From Variovorax paradoxus (lineage in GTDB: Bacteria; Pseudomonadota; Gammaproteobacteria; Burkholderiales; Burkholderiaceae_C), in NCBI RefSeq assembly GCF_009755665.1, contig NZ_CP046622.1, forward strand, positions 5,149,001 to 5,213,000: a stretch of DNA of 64,000 nucleotides, in the 5' to 3' direction. Position 1 is the first letter of the stretch, and every line of letters begins with the position of its first letter. Under the pieces are notes generated by a model. It ran no database searches and was not told the origin of the DNA. It saw nothing but the letters and a program-made list of their open reading frames with translations. Position numbers and translations under genes: made by a program. Positions 17,155-24,882 of this stretch are shown here, in pieces.

Positions 17155-17868
17155 ATGACCGACTCCTCCGTGGCCGCCATGCGTGCCGCAGCGCCTGACA
17201 CCCCCGTGCGGGCGCGCATCTGGGATCTGCCGACGCGTGTTTTCCACTGGACATTGAGCGTCGCAGTCATCGGCCTGATCGGCACCGGACTTGGCGGCGT
17301 CATGGAATGGCACTTCCGCCTGGGCTATGTGGTGCTTGCCCTGCTGCTGTTTCGGCTGCTGTGGGGCTTCGTAGGCGGGCGCTGGTCGCGTTTTGCCTCC
17401 TTCTTCTACGGACCGGGCTCGGTCGTTGCCTATCTGCGCGGGAGAGCCCATCCGGATCACATGATCGGCCACACACCGCTGGGCGCCTTGTCTGTATTTG
17501 CCGTTCTGGCGGTGCTGGCGCTCCAGGTTGCCACCGGGCTGGTGGCGGACGATGAAATTTCCGCGGCGGGCCCGCTCACACGCTTTGTGTCAGGCGATTT
17601 GGTGAGCCTTGCGACCGGCTGGCACAAGGCACAGGGAAAAACGATCGTGATCGCGCTGGTCAGCCTGCACGTGCTGGCGGTGCTGTTCTATGTCCTGATC
17701 AAGCGGCATCGGCTGGTGCGGCCGATGGTTTCCGGCGACAAGCTGATCAGGCCGGCCGGCAGCCAGGTGGCGCCCAGCCGGGACGATGCCGCTTCCCGAG
17801 GACTCGCGCTGGTCCTGTTCGCGGTGTGCGCGGGCGTGGCGTACTGGGTTGCATCGCTGCGCATATGA
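17155..17868 (+). CDS. Cytochrome b561-like membrane protein
   Basis: A 237-residue integral membrane cytochrome b of the CybB/Ni-hydrogenase b family. Haem-ligand histidines lie in LPTRVFHWTLS, in WHFRLGYVVLAL, in the loop ending TGWHKAQGK, and in VSLHVLAVLFYV. Four core helices and one extra C-terminal helix are seen. It likely passes electrons between the quinone pool and the divergently encoded cytochrome c'. Its TGA overlaps the start of the GNAT gene (ATGA at 17865). Confidence 0.92.
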   Translation: MTDSSVAAMRAAAPDTPVRARIWDLPTRVFHWTLSVAVIGLIGTGLGGVMEWHFRLGYVVLALLLFRLLWGFVGGRWSRFASFFYGPGSVVAYLRGRAHPDHMIGHTPLGALSVFAVLAVLALQVATGLVADDEISAAGPLTRFVSGDLVSLATGWHKAQGKTIVIALVSLHVLAVLFYVLIKRHRLVRPMVSGDKLIRPAGSQVAPSRDDAASRGLALVLFAVCAGVAYWVASLRI

Positions 17869-18452
17869 GCTTTTCGGTTTCACGCCCCTTGCCGCTGGCC
17901 GACACGCCGGCCGTTGTGCTCCTGACGCCCGACGAAGCCCAGGAGATCGATGCGGCACGCGCGATTTTTCGCGACTACGCGGCTTCGCTGGGCATCGACC
18001 TGTGCTTTCAGAATTTCGAAGAAGAAGTCGCCACACTTCCAGGCGACTATGCCGAGCCTCGAGGCGCCTTGCTGCTCGCCTTGGTCGACGCGGCTCATAT
18101 CAAGGAAGCGGCAGGACAACAGGCGCCCACCCTGATGCGTCCCAACGGAACGCTGGCGCATGTGGCGGGCTGCTGCGCCCTGCGCCCGCTCGACAACACC
18201 GACTACGCGAATGCCGCCGAAATGAAGCGCCTGTTCGTGCGGCCCGGCTTTCGCGGCCTGGGTGTCGGCCGCCAGCTGGCCGAAGCCATCCTGGATGCGG
18301 CGCGCGGCGCGGGCTATGCCTGCGTGCTGCTCGACACGCTGGACGATATGGAATCGGCCCGGGCGCTCTATGAAGACCTGGGCTTCGAGGAAGTGCCGCC
18401 CTACTATCACAACCCGATTGCGGGCGCGCACTACCTCAAGGTCGATCTCTAG
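17865..18452 (+). CDS. GNAT-family N-acetyltransferase
   Basis: A 195-residue acetyltransferase. The acetyl-CoA loop is RPGFRGLGVGRQLAEAILD, followed by LLDTLDDMESARALYEDLGF, and DYANAAEMKRLFV is the preceding strand. The start is ATG 17865, overlapping the cytochrome b stop; the upstream in-frame ATG would extend into cytochrome b. The substrate is unknown. Nothing beyond coupling ties it to the cytochromes. Confidence 0.9.
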   Translation: MSFSVSRPLPLADTPAVVLLTPDEAQEIDAARAIFRDYAASLGIDLCFQNFEEEVATLPGDYAEPRGALLLALVDAAHIKEAAGQQAPTLMRPNGTLAHVAGCCALRPLDNTDYANAAEMKRLFVRPGFRGLGVGRQLAEAILDAARGAGYACVLLDTLDDMESARALYEDLGFEEVPPYYHNPIAGAHYLKVDL

Positions 18453-18456
18453 TTGC

Positions 18457-18963
18457 TCAGCCGCGGGCTTGCGCCAGCAGCGTCTCGGCGTTGCTGACCT
18501 CGAACTTGCCCGGAGCTTCGACGTTGAGCGCCGCGACCTTGCCATCCTTCACGAGCATCGAATAGCGGTTGCTGCGCAGGCCCATGCCGCGGGCGGTCAG
18601 GTCGAGCGTCAGGCCCGTCGCCTTGGCGAAATCGGCGCTGCCGTCGGCCAGCATGCGTACCTTGGTGCCGGTCTTCTGGTCGCGCGCCCAGGCGCCCATC
18701 ACGAACGCGTCGTTCACGCTCACGCACCAGATCTCGTCCACGCCGGCGGCCTTGAAATCATCGAAGTGCTGCACATAGCCAGGCACGTGCTTGGCCGAGC
18801 AGGTGGGCGTGAAGGCGCCCGGCAGCGCGAACAGCGCGATGGTCTTGCCGGCCGTGGCCTTGCTCACGTCCACCGGGTTCGGGCCGATGCTGCAGCCTTC
18901 GCCCTCGACCTCGGAATATTCCTGCAGGGTTGCCGAAGGAAGGGTGTCGCCGACTTTGATCAT
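18457..18963 (-). CDS. Atypical peroxiredoxin (Prx5/AhpC-TSA redoxin type)
   Basis: A 168-residue thiol peroxidase. The peroxidatic cysteine is in ALPGAFTPTCSAKHVPGY, typical of the Prx5 subgroup. A second cysteine in VDEIWCVSVNDAFVMGAW is conserved in many bacterial members, which are reduced by glutaredoxin or glutathione. The C-terminal Arg is in MGLRSNRYSMLV. It lies downstream of the rpsQ terminator on the same strand, so it should have its own promoter in the short gap. Confidence 0.93.
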   Translation of the reverse strand: MIKVGDTLPSATLQEYSEVEGEGCSIGPNPVDVSKATAGKTIALFALPGAFTPTCSAKHVPGYVQHFDDFKAAGVDEIWCVSVNDAFVMGAWARDQKTGTKVRMLADGSADFAKATGLTLDLTARGMGLRSNRYSMLVKDGKVAALNVEAPGKFEVSNAETLLAQARG

Positions 18964-18984
18964 CTAGATGCTCCTGAAAAAGAA

Positions 18985-19009
18985 AAACGGCCCACATTGT
19001 GGGCCGTTT
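18985..19009 (-). terminator. Intrinsic terminator of the rplC-rpsQ operon
   Basis: A perfect inverted repeat AAACGGCCCAC / GTGGGCCGTTT with a 3-nt loop. Read on the minus strand it is followed by a U-rich run (TTTTTCTTTTT if the stem Ts are included), 50 bp after the rpsQ stop and just before the peroxiredoxin gene. Confidence 0.9.
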
Positions 19010-19058
19010 CGGTTTGGGTTGCCTTCAAGAAGGCTTCCCGATGCAGATCAACCAGCGA

Positions 19059-19328
19059 TCAGACCAGCACGGCCTTCTCGACCAGACGGGTCACGACCCA
19101 GTTCTTGGTCTTCGAGATCGGACGGCTTTCCGTGATCTCGATGGTGTCGCCCAGCTTGTACTCGCCCTTTTCGTCATGGGCGTGGTACTTGCTCGTCTTG
19201 GCCACGATCTTGCCGTAGAGCTCGTGCTTCACACGGCGCTCGACCAGCACGGTCACGGTCTTGGCACGCTTGTCGCTGACCACCTTGCCGATCAAGGTGC
19301 GCTTGAGGGATTTTTTAGCTTCCGTCAT
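19059..19328 (-). CDS. rpsQ: 30S ribosomal protein S17
   Basis: An 89-residue primary 16S-rRNA-binding protein of the small subunit. [20 protein letters not shown] and the [12 protein letters not shown] segment are diagnostic. ATG 19328 is used; a GGAG stands eight bases upstream, whereas the GTG six bases further up has worse spacing. It is the last gene of this ribosomal operon, with the terminator 50 bp beyond. Confidence 0.97.
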   Translation of the reverse strand: MTEAKKSLKRTLIGKVVSDKRAKTVTVLVERRVKHELYGKIVAKTSKYHAHDEKGEYKLGDTIEITESRPISKTKNWVVTRLVEKAVLV

Positions 19329-19337
19329 GTTCACTCC

Positions 19338-19589
19338 TTACTTGGCGGCTTGGGTTTCTTGCTGCTTCTGAGCAAGAATGGTCTTGGCGCGCGCGATGTC
19401 GCGGCGCGTCACGCGCAGCGTCGAGGTGTTCGACAGCTGTTGCGTGGCTTTCTGCATGCGCAGACCGAAATGGGCCTTCTGCAGGTCCTTGATTTCAGCT
19501 TGCAGGCCTGCGACGTCCTTCGTACGCAGGGTTGCAGCCTTGGTCACCTTGGCCGGAGCCGCGGTTTCTTTTTTCTTACGTGTTGCCAT
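19338..19589 (-). CDS. rpmC: 50S ribosomal protein L29
   Basis: An 83-residue L29 at the exit-tunnel rim, contact site for SRP and trigger factor. The helical hairpin core is [20 protein letters not shown] and [18 protein letters not shown] Lys/Ala-rich N-terminal extension of about 20 residues ([18 protein letters not shown]) is absent from E. coli L29 (63 residues). Confidence 0.95.
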   Translation of the reverse strand: MATRKKKETAAPAKVTKAATLRTKDVAGLQAEIKDLQKAHFGLRMQKATQQLSNTSTLRVTRRDIARAKTILAQKQQETQAAK

Positions 19590-19602
19590 GGATGTTCTCC
19601 TC

Positions 19603-20019
19603 TCAGGCGCCGAGCTGGCGAGCGACGAACGTCGTACGCAGCGGAAGCTTGGCGGCGGCCAGGCGGAACGCTTCGCGGGCGAGTTCTTCGGGCACGCCGA
19701 CGATCTCGAACACGATCTTGCCAGGCTGGATTTCAGCGACGTAGTACTCGGGGTTGCCCTTACCGTTACCCATCCGCACTTCGGCGGGCTTGGTAGAGAT
19801 CGGCTTGTCCGGGAACACGCGGATCCAGATACGGCCACCGCGCTTCACGTGACGCGAAATCGCGCGGCGAGCGGCTTCGATCTGGCGCGCCGTGAGGCGG
19901 CCGCGGTCGGTGCATTTGAGACCGAAGTCACCGAACGCAACCGAGTTACCCGTGGTTGCGATGCCTGTGTTGCGGCCCTTTTGTTCCTTGCGGAACTTTC
20001 TGCGTGCAGGTTGCAGCAT
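19603..20019 (-). CDS. rplP: 50S ribosomal protein L16
   Basis: 138 residues, normal length, close to the A site and important for peptidyl-transferase architecture. The start [36 protein letters not shown] (the arginine in this region can be hydroxylated by YcfD-type enzymes in E. coli) and [15 protein letters not shown] are diagnostic. It sits 13 bp before rpmC. Confidence 0.98.
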   Translation of the reverse strand: MLQPARRKFRKEQKGRNTGIATTGNSVAFGDFGLKCTDRGRLTARQIEAARRAISRHVKRGGRIWIRVFPDKPISTKPAEVRMGNGKGNPEYYVAEIQPGKIVFEIVGVPEELAREAFRLAAAKLPLRTTFVARQLGA

Positions 20020-20047
20020 TTTTAATACTCCGTAGTTCTAAGACCGA

Positions 20048-20974
20048 TCACTCGGTCTTGGCACCGTCAGCTGCTGCAGCTGGCGCGGCTTTGCGGACGC
20101 GCTTAACGGCGGGTTTCGAGTCTGCACCCGGAGCAGCGGGAGCTGCGCCAGTAGCTTCTGCGGGCTTGTCGCTGCCGTCGGCCGGTGCGGTGTTGCCACC
20201 GATCGGGCCACGGGCACCGGCGCGAGGGCCGGGACCACGACGGTCGCCACCCGGACGGTCGCCACCAGGACGGCCATCACGGCGGGGACCACGCGGACGA
20301 CGCTCTTCGTCGGGACGCGGCGTTTCGACGGCCGGCAGGTCGTTACGACCCAGCGTGTCGCCCTTGTAGACCCAGACCTTGACGCCGATGACGCCGTAGG
20401 TGGTCTTGGCTTCCGAGGTGCCGTAGTCGATGTCGGCGCGCAGCGTGTGGAGGGGCACGCGACCTTCGCGATACCACTCGGTACGAGCGATTTCGATACC
20501 GTTCAGGCGGCCAGCCGACATGATCTTGATGCCTTGGGCACCCAGACGCATGGCGTTTTGCATGGCGCGCTTCATGGCGCGGCGGAACATGATCCGCTTT
20601 TCGAGCTGCTGCGTGATGCTGTCGGCGATCAGCTGGGCATCGATTTCGGGCTTGCGCACTTCTTCGATGTTCACTGCCACCGGCACGCCGAGCTGCTTGC
20701 CCAGTTCGCGCTTGAGGTTCTCGATGTCTTCGCCCTTCTTGCCGATCACGACGCCCGGACGAGCCGAGTAGATCGTGATGCGTGCGTTCTTGGCGGGACG
20801 CTCGATCATGACGCGCGACACCGAAGCGTTCTTCAGCTTCTTCTTGAGGTATTCGCGAACCTTGATGTCTTCGGCCAGCATGCCCGCGAAATCGCGGTCG
20901 CTTGCGTACCAGCGGCTGGACCAGTTACGGGTAACCGCAAGGCGGAAGCCGGTCGGATGGATTTTCTGTCCCAT
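20048..20974 (-). CDS. rpsC: 30S ribosomal protein S3 with long C-terminal tail
   Basis: A 308-residue S3 forming part of the mRNA entry channel. The N-terminal [18 protein letters not shown], the KH domain ([20 protein letters not shown]) and [13 protein letters not shown] are standard. E. coli S3 has 233 residues; here about 85 extra follow [16 protein letters not shown]: an Arg/Gly/Asp-rich part with [11 protein letters not shown], then an Ala/Pro/Lys tail. The tail codons share the GC bias of the gene. ATG 20974 is the start (GQKIHP end conserved). Confidence 0.97.
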   Translation of the reverse strand: MGQKIHPTGFRLAVTRNWSSRWYASDRDFAGMLAEDIKVREYLKKKLKNASVSRVMIERPAKNARITIYSARPGVVIGKKGEDIENLKRELGKQLGVPVAVNIEEVRKPEIDAQLIADSITQQLEKRIMFRRAMKRAMQNAMRLGAQGIKIMSAGRLNGIEIARTEWYREGRVPLHTLRADIDYGTSEAKTTYGVIGVKVWVYKGDTLGRNDLPAVETPRPDEERRPRGPRRDGRPGGDRPGGDRRGPGPRAGARGPIGGNTAPADGSDKPAEATGAAPAAPGADSKPAVKRVRKAAPAAAADGAKTE

Positions 20975-20991
20975 ATTTCTTCCAGGCGTTC

Positions 20992-21324
20992 TTAGTTGCC
21001 AACCGTCACGTACACATGGCACGTGGGCTTGCTGATGCGGTTACCGCGACCCTTGGCTCGCGCCGTGAAGCGCTTGAGCGTTGCGCCCTGTTCGACGTAG
21101 ATGGTCTTGACCTTCAGTTCGTCGATATCGGCGCCATCGTTGTGCTCGGCGTTGGCAATTGCCGACTCGAGCACCTTCTTGATGATCACAGCGGCTTTTT
21201 TCTGCGTGAATTGCAGAACGTTGAGCGCTTGATCAACCTTCTTGCCGCGGATCAGGTCAGCGACCAGACGGCCCTTGTCGACCGAGAGGCGGACACCGCG
21301 GAGGACTGCACGTGTTTCAGACAT
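20992..21324 (-). CDS. rplV: 50S ribosomal protein L22
   Basis: 110 residues, normal length; its beta-hairpin lines the exit tunnel. Diagnostic stretches are [36 protein letters not shown] and [18 protein letters not shown]. No change is evident at the hairpin where macrolide-resistance deletions occur in other species. It lies between rpsS and rpsC in the usual order. Confidence 0.97.
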   Translation of the reverse strand: MSETRAVLRGVRLSVDKGRLVADLIRGKKVDQALNVLQFTQKKAAVIIKKVLESAIANAEHNDGADIDELKVKTIYVEQGATLKRFTARAKGRGNRISKPTCHVYVTVGN

Positions 21325-21333
21325 GGTCGTTCC

Positions 21334-21612
21334 TTACTTCTTCTGGACTTTCTTGTCCGCGGGGTGCCCCTTGAACGTGCGCGTGAGCGCAAATTCGCCG
21401 AGCTTGTGGCCGACCATCTGGTCGGTGATGTACACGGGCACGTGCTGCTTGCCGTTGTGCACGGCAATGGTCAGGCCGATGAACTCGGGCAGAACCATCG
21501 AGCGGCGCGACCAGGTCTTGATCGGCTTCTTGTCCTTCGTCGTCACGGCCTTGTCGGCCTTGGCCACGAGGTGATGGTCAACAAACGGACCCTTTTTGAG
21601 AGAGCGAGTCAT
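21334..21612 (-). CDS. rpsS: 30S ribosomal protein S19
   Basis: 92 residues; binds with S13 in the head of the small subunit. [40 protein letters not shown] and [15 protein letters not shown] identify it. Usual order between rplB (10 bp upstream) and rplV (9 bp downstream). Confidence 0.98.
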   Translation of the reverse strand: MTRSLKKGPFVDHHLVAKADKAVTTKDKKPIKTWSRRSMVLPEFIGLTIAVHNGKQHVPVYITDQMVGHKLGEFALTRTFKGHPADKKVQKK

Positions 21613-21622
21613 TTGCTATCCC

Positions 21623-22447
21623 TTACTTCTTGCGGCGCGACACGATGAAGACCTGCGTGCGCTTGTTGTTACGGGTACGGTAGCCCTTGGTCAGGTTGCC
21701 CCATGGGTCGACAGGATGGCGGCCTTCGCCGGTCTTGCCTTCGCCACCACCGTGCGGGTGGTCGACCGGGTTCATCACCACGCCGCGAACGGTCGGGCGA
21801 ATACCCATGTGACGCTTCACACCGGCCTTGCCGAGTTGGCGCAGGCTGTGCTCTTCGTTTGCGACTTCACCAATGGTGGCGCGGCATTCGATGTGGATGC
21901 GGCGCACCTCACCCGAACGCATACGGACCTGGGCGTAGACGCCTTCGCGAGCCAGCAGCGTGGCCGACGTGCCGGCCGAACGCGCGATCTGCGCGCCCTT
22001 GCCGGGCTGCAGTTCGATGCAGTGGATCGTCGAGCCGACCGGAATGTTGCGGATCGGCAGCGTGTTGCCGGCGCGGATCGGGGCTTCCGAACCGCTCAGC
22101 AGCGTTGCACCGGCTTCAAGACCGCGCGGGGCGATGATGTAGCGGCGCTCGCCGTCGGCGTAGCAGACCAGGGCAATGTGGGCGGTGCGGTTCGGGTCGT
22201 ATTCGATACGTTCGACCTTGGCCGGGATGCCGTCCTTGTTGCGCACGAAGTCGACAACGCGGTAGTGGTGCTTGGCACCGCCGCCACGATGACGGATCGT
22301 GATGTGGCCGTTGTTGTTGCGGCCGGCCTTCTGGAACTGGGGCTCCAGCAGAGGCGCGTGAGGAGCACCCTTGAACAGGTGGTCCCGCGAAATCTTCACC
22401 GCGCCGCGTTGGCCCGGCGAAGTGGGTTTCATCTTGATGACGGCCAT
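21623..22447 (-). CDS. rplB: 50S ribosomal protein L2
   Basis: 274 residues, normal length, needed for subunit association and peptidyl transfer. The conserved [20 protein letters not shown] contains the catalytically implicated histidine; [19 protein letters not shown] and [20 protein letters not shown] are also present. Spacing to rplW is two bases. Confidence 0.98.
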   Translation of the reverse strand: MAVIKMKPTSPGQRGAVKISRDHLFKGAPHAPLLEPQFQKAGRNNNGHITIRHRGGGAKHHYRVVDFVRNKDGIPAKVERIEYDPNRTAHIALVCYADGERRYIIAPRGLEAGATLLSGSEAPIRAGNTLPIRNIPVGSTIHCIELQPGKGAQIARSAGTSATLLAREGVYAQVRMRSGEVRRIHIECRATIGEVANEEHSLRQLGKAGVKRHMGIRPTVRGVVMNPVDHPHGGGEGKTGEGRHPVDPWGNLTKGYRTRNNKRTQVFIVSRRKK

Positions 22448-22449
22448 GA

Positions 22450-22785
22450 TTAAGCGCCTTCCCCGACGAGGTTGAGCTCTTGACCGGGCTTCAGGGTCAC
22501 ATAGGCCTTGCGAACGTTGTCGCGGCGGCCGATGGACTTGCCAAAGCGCTTGGTCTTGCCCTTGGTGTTGAGCACCGACACGCCCTGGACTTCGACCTTG
22601 AACATCAGTTCGACAGCGGCCTTGATCTCGGGCTTGGTGGCGTCTTGCAGCACCTTGAAAGTGACAGCGTTCGACTTCTCGCCGACCATCGTGGCCTTTT
22701 CGGACACGATCGGGGCGACCAGCACCGCCATCAGGCGGCCTTCTTCGAACGTACGTTCAGCGGCGGTAGGGTTCACGCGGCTCAT
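22450..22785 (-). CDS. rplW: 50S ribosomal protein L23
   Basis: 111 residues; docks trigger factor and SRP at the tunnel exit. Core [20 protein letters not shown] and [20 protein letters not shown] are typical. The start [19 protein letters not shown] overlaps the rplD stop by four bases (ATGA), and an N-terminal extension of about 15 residues relative to E. coli is likely genuine because of that coupling. Confidence 0.96.
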   Translation of the reverse strand: MSRVNPTAAERTFEEGRLMAVLVAPIVSEKATMVGEKSNAVTFKVLQDATKPEIKAAVELMFKVEVQGVSVLNTKGKTKRFGKSIGRRDNVRKAYVTLKPGQELNLVGEGA

Positions 22786-23402
22786 GCGAACATCTCCTTG
22801 AGCTTGTCGACGGCACCCTTGGTGACCAGCACCTTCTTGTAGTGAACCAGCGACACCGGATCGGCGTAACGGGGTTCGACCACGAGAACGTTCACCAGAT
22901 TGCGCGAGGCAAGGTACAGGTTTTCGTCGACTTCTTCGGCGATCACGAGCACGGACTCGAGATTCATTGCCTTGAAACGGGCTGCCAGCGGCTTCGTCTT
23001 GGGCGAATCCACAGTCAGCGAATCCACCACGGCCAGACGGCCTTCGCGAGCGAGCTGCGAGAAGATGGCGGCCATGCCGGCGCGGTACATCTTCTTGTTG
23101 ATCTTCTGCGAGAAGTTTTCGTCAGGCATGTTCGGGAAAATCCGGCCACCCCCGCGCCACAGCGGCGAGGACGTCATACCGGCACGGGCGCGGCCCGTTC
23201 CCTTTTGCTTGAAAGGCTTCTTGGTCGAGTGCTTGACCTGCTCGCGGTCCTTCTGGGCGCGCGTGCCTTGGCGGGCGTTGGCCTGGAACGCAACGACGAT
23301 CTGGTGAACCAGGTCTTCGTTGTAGTCACGGCCGAACACGGTCTCGGGGGCGTCGTACTTCGACGCGGCCTGGCCTTGTTCGTTCAGGAGTTCGAGTTGC
23401 AT
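22782..23402 (-). CDS. rplD: 50S ribosomal protein L4
   Basis: 206 residues. The tunnel loop has [27 protein letters not shown]-type sequence; [20 protein letters not shown] is in the C-terminal half. In enterobacteria L4 represses its own operon; the leader here starts at rplC rather than rpsJ, so that control may differ. The start overlaps the rplC stop by one base (TAATG). Confidence 0.97.
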   Translation of the reverse strand: MQLELLNEQGQAASKYDAPETVFGRDYNEDLVHQIVVAFQANARQGTRAQKDREQVKHSTKKPFKQKGTGRARAGMTSSPLWRGGGRIFPNMPDENFSQKINKKMYRAGMAAIFSQLAREGRLAVVDSLTVDSPKTKPLAARFKAMNLESVLVIAEEVDENLYLASRNLVNVLVVEPRYADPVSLVHYKKVLVTKGAVDKLKEMFA

Positions 23403-24082
23403 TACTTCGCTCCTTCAGCCGCTTGCGGCTTGGCCTTGATGGCGGGACGCACGGTGACGAAGCCACCCTTTGCGCCCGGGATCGCGCCCTTGATGAGCAG
23501 CAGTTGACGCGCTTCGTCGATGCGGAACACATCGAGGTTCTGCGTCGTCTTGGTGACGTCGCCGAGGTGGCCCGTCATGCGCTTGCCGGGGAACACGCGA
23601 CCGGGGTCTTGTGCCATGCCGATCGAGCCGGGAACGTTGTGCGAACGGCTGTTACCGTGCGACGCGCGTTGCGAGCTCATGTTGTGGCGCTTGATGGTAC
23701 CGGCGTAGCCCTTACCGATCGAGGTGCCTTGCACGTCGACCTTCTGGCCCACGGAGAACACGCTGCTCGCGGCAATGACGCCACCAGCCTTGTGCTGACC
23801 TGCGGTATCGGCGGTCACGCGGAATTCGCGGATGATTTCACCAGCTTCGACACCCGCCTTGGCGAGGTGGCCGGCTTGGGGCTTGGTCACGCGCGATGCC
23901 TTGCGCGAACCGAACGTCACTTGCAGCGCGACGTAGCCGTCGGTCTCTTGCGACTTGATCTGGGTCACACGGTTGTTGGACACATCCACCACCGTGACAG
24001 GAACTGCGTCCCCGTCATCGGTGAAGAGACGCATCATCCCCACCTTGCGGCCCAGCAACCCGAGGGAGTTGCTCAGACTCAT
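23402..24082 (-). CDS. rplC: 50S ribosomal protein L3
   Basis: 226 residues. [20 protein letters not shown] at the N terminus, and [20 protein letters not shown] with [15 protein letters not shown] in the extension reaching the peptidyl-transferase centre, are diagnostic. It is the first gene of its operon here because rpsJ is 2.5 kb away behind a terminator. A GGAGAAAACAA ribosome site precedes the ATG. Confidence 0.98.
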   Translation of the reverse strand: MSLSNSLGLLGRKVGMMRLFTDDGDAVPVTVVDVSNNRVTQIKSQETDGYVALQVTFGSRKASRVTKPQAGHLAKAGVEAGEIIREFRVTADTAGQHKAGGVIAASSVFSVGQKVDVQGTSIGKGYAGTIKRHNMSSQRASHGNSRSHNVPGSIGMAQDPGRVFPGKRMTGHLGDVTKTTQNLDVFRIDEARQLLLIKGAIPGAKGGFVTVRPAIKAKPQAAEGAK

Positions 24083-24238
24083 TTGTTTTCTCCAAAAATG
24101 GATCCTCTTTCGCCGCTGTCACTTCAATTGGCAACAGCGTTTAGCCGATCGCCCGAAGGCTTCCCGGCTTGCGGAAGAAGGTTGATAAATCTCCGCACTC
24201 ATGGCATCCATAGGGACGCAACAAGGGCAGAGCCAGCG

Positions 24239-24268
24239 ATTATAGCCCGCTATGCGGGCGCCGTGCAA
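24239..24268 (-). promoter_or_regulatory. Sigma-70 promoter of the rplC operon
   Basis: On the minus strand a -35 TTGCAC (24263-24268) is followed after 18 bases by a perfect -10 TATAAT (24239-24244). The spacer is largely the palindrome GCCCGCATAGCGGGC. Predicted start near 24231 gives a leader of about 150 nt before rplC with weak hairpins, which could host autoregulation. Confidence 0.85.
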
Positions 24269-24281
24269 GTAGCGTTGCGGG

Positions 24282-24323
24282 GCGGCCCAAAGGAGCTTTT
24301 TGCCCCGATTCGGGCCGCTTTTT
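24282..24323 (+). other. Terminator-like hairpin on the plus strand, no obvious transcript
   Basis: GCGGCCC (24282-24288) pairs with GGGCCGC (24312-24318), followed by TTTTT on the plus strand, at the end of the 24326 gene and just upstream of the rplC promoter. Read on the minus strand there is no U-run. No plus-strand gene leads into it, so it may insulate against antisense transcription or be fortuitous. Confidence 0.35.
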
Positions 24324-24325
24324 GC

Positions 24326-24868
24326 TTATTTGACAGGCATCGTGATGATGCTGTCGCCCCCAGGGGTGGGCTTCATTTCACCGGTGGACTTGAGAGTTGG
24401 CGCCACCGAACCGGTCTGGATAGGGATCGAAACCGCGCTCGAGGCGCCATCCTGGGTGATGAACACATTGAGGTAGGCCAGGCCTTCGGCCTCGCTCACC
24501 ACGGCAATCGTGGCCGTGGACCGCTTGCCCGCGGGCAGCGCGAGCGTGCTGCTTCCCTGTAGGGTGAGGCCACTGTCCGCAACCAGGCGGACCGTCGCAC
24601 CATCAGCCGCAGTTACGTCGTCGAACTGCAGAACGACAGCCGTGGTCCGGCCGAGCTGAGGGGTCGATTCCAGGCGGTATTGGAGCTTGACCCCGGAACT
24701 GCCGGGTTTTTGCGGCGCCGTCGTCATGGGAGCGCTCCGCTGCTGCACGGCCGGATGCTTGGGCTTGGCGCTGCGCGCTCCGGGCTCGCCATCTGCCATG
24801 GCCGGTGCCGACATCGTGGCCAGCGTGAGGCATGCGACGGCCGTCACCGAACTCGAGCGGATGTTCAT
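24326..24868 (-). CDS. Exported protein of unknown function
   Basis: 180 residues with signal peptide (SSVTAVACLTLATMSAPAMA, cleavage before DGEPG). A Pro/Lys-rich linker is followed by a beta-rich domain (KLQYRLESTPQLGRTTAVVL, TVRLVADSGLTLQGSSTLAL, LAYLNVFITQDG), which looks like an immunoglobulin-like or carbohydrate-surface fold without catalytic residues. It follows the metallopeptidase gene by 14 bp on the same strand, so the two probably act together outside the cytoplasm. I do not recognise the family. Confidence 0.8.
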   Translation of the reverse strand: MNIRSSSVTAVACLTLATMSAPAMADGEPGARSAKPKHPAVQQRSAPMTTAPQKPGSSGVKLQYRLESTPQLGRTTAVVLQFDDVTAADGATVRLVADSGLTLQGSSTLALPAGKRSTATIAVVSEAEGLAYLNVFITQDGASSAVSIPIQTGSVAPTLKSTGEMKPTPGGDSIITMPVK

Positions 24869-24882
24869 GGCAGCCCTTCTTG

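Noticed and set aside
24282..24323. Hairpin behind the 24326 gene as its terminator
   Set aside because: The U-run is on the opposite strand, so it cannot act as an intrinsic terminator for that minus-strand gene; listed only as a structure.
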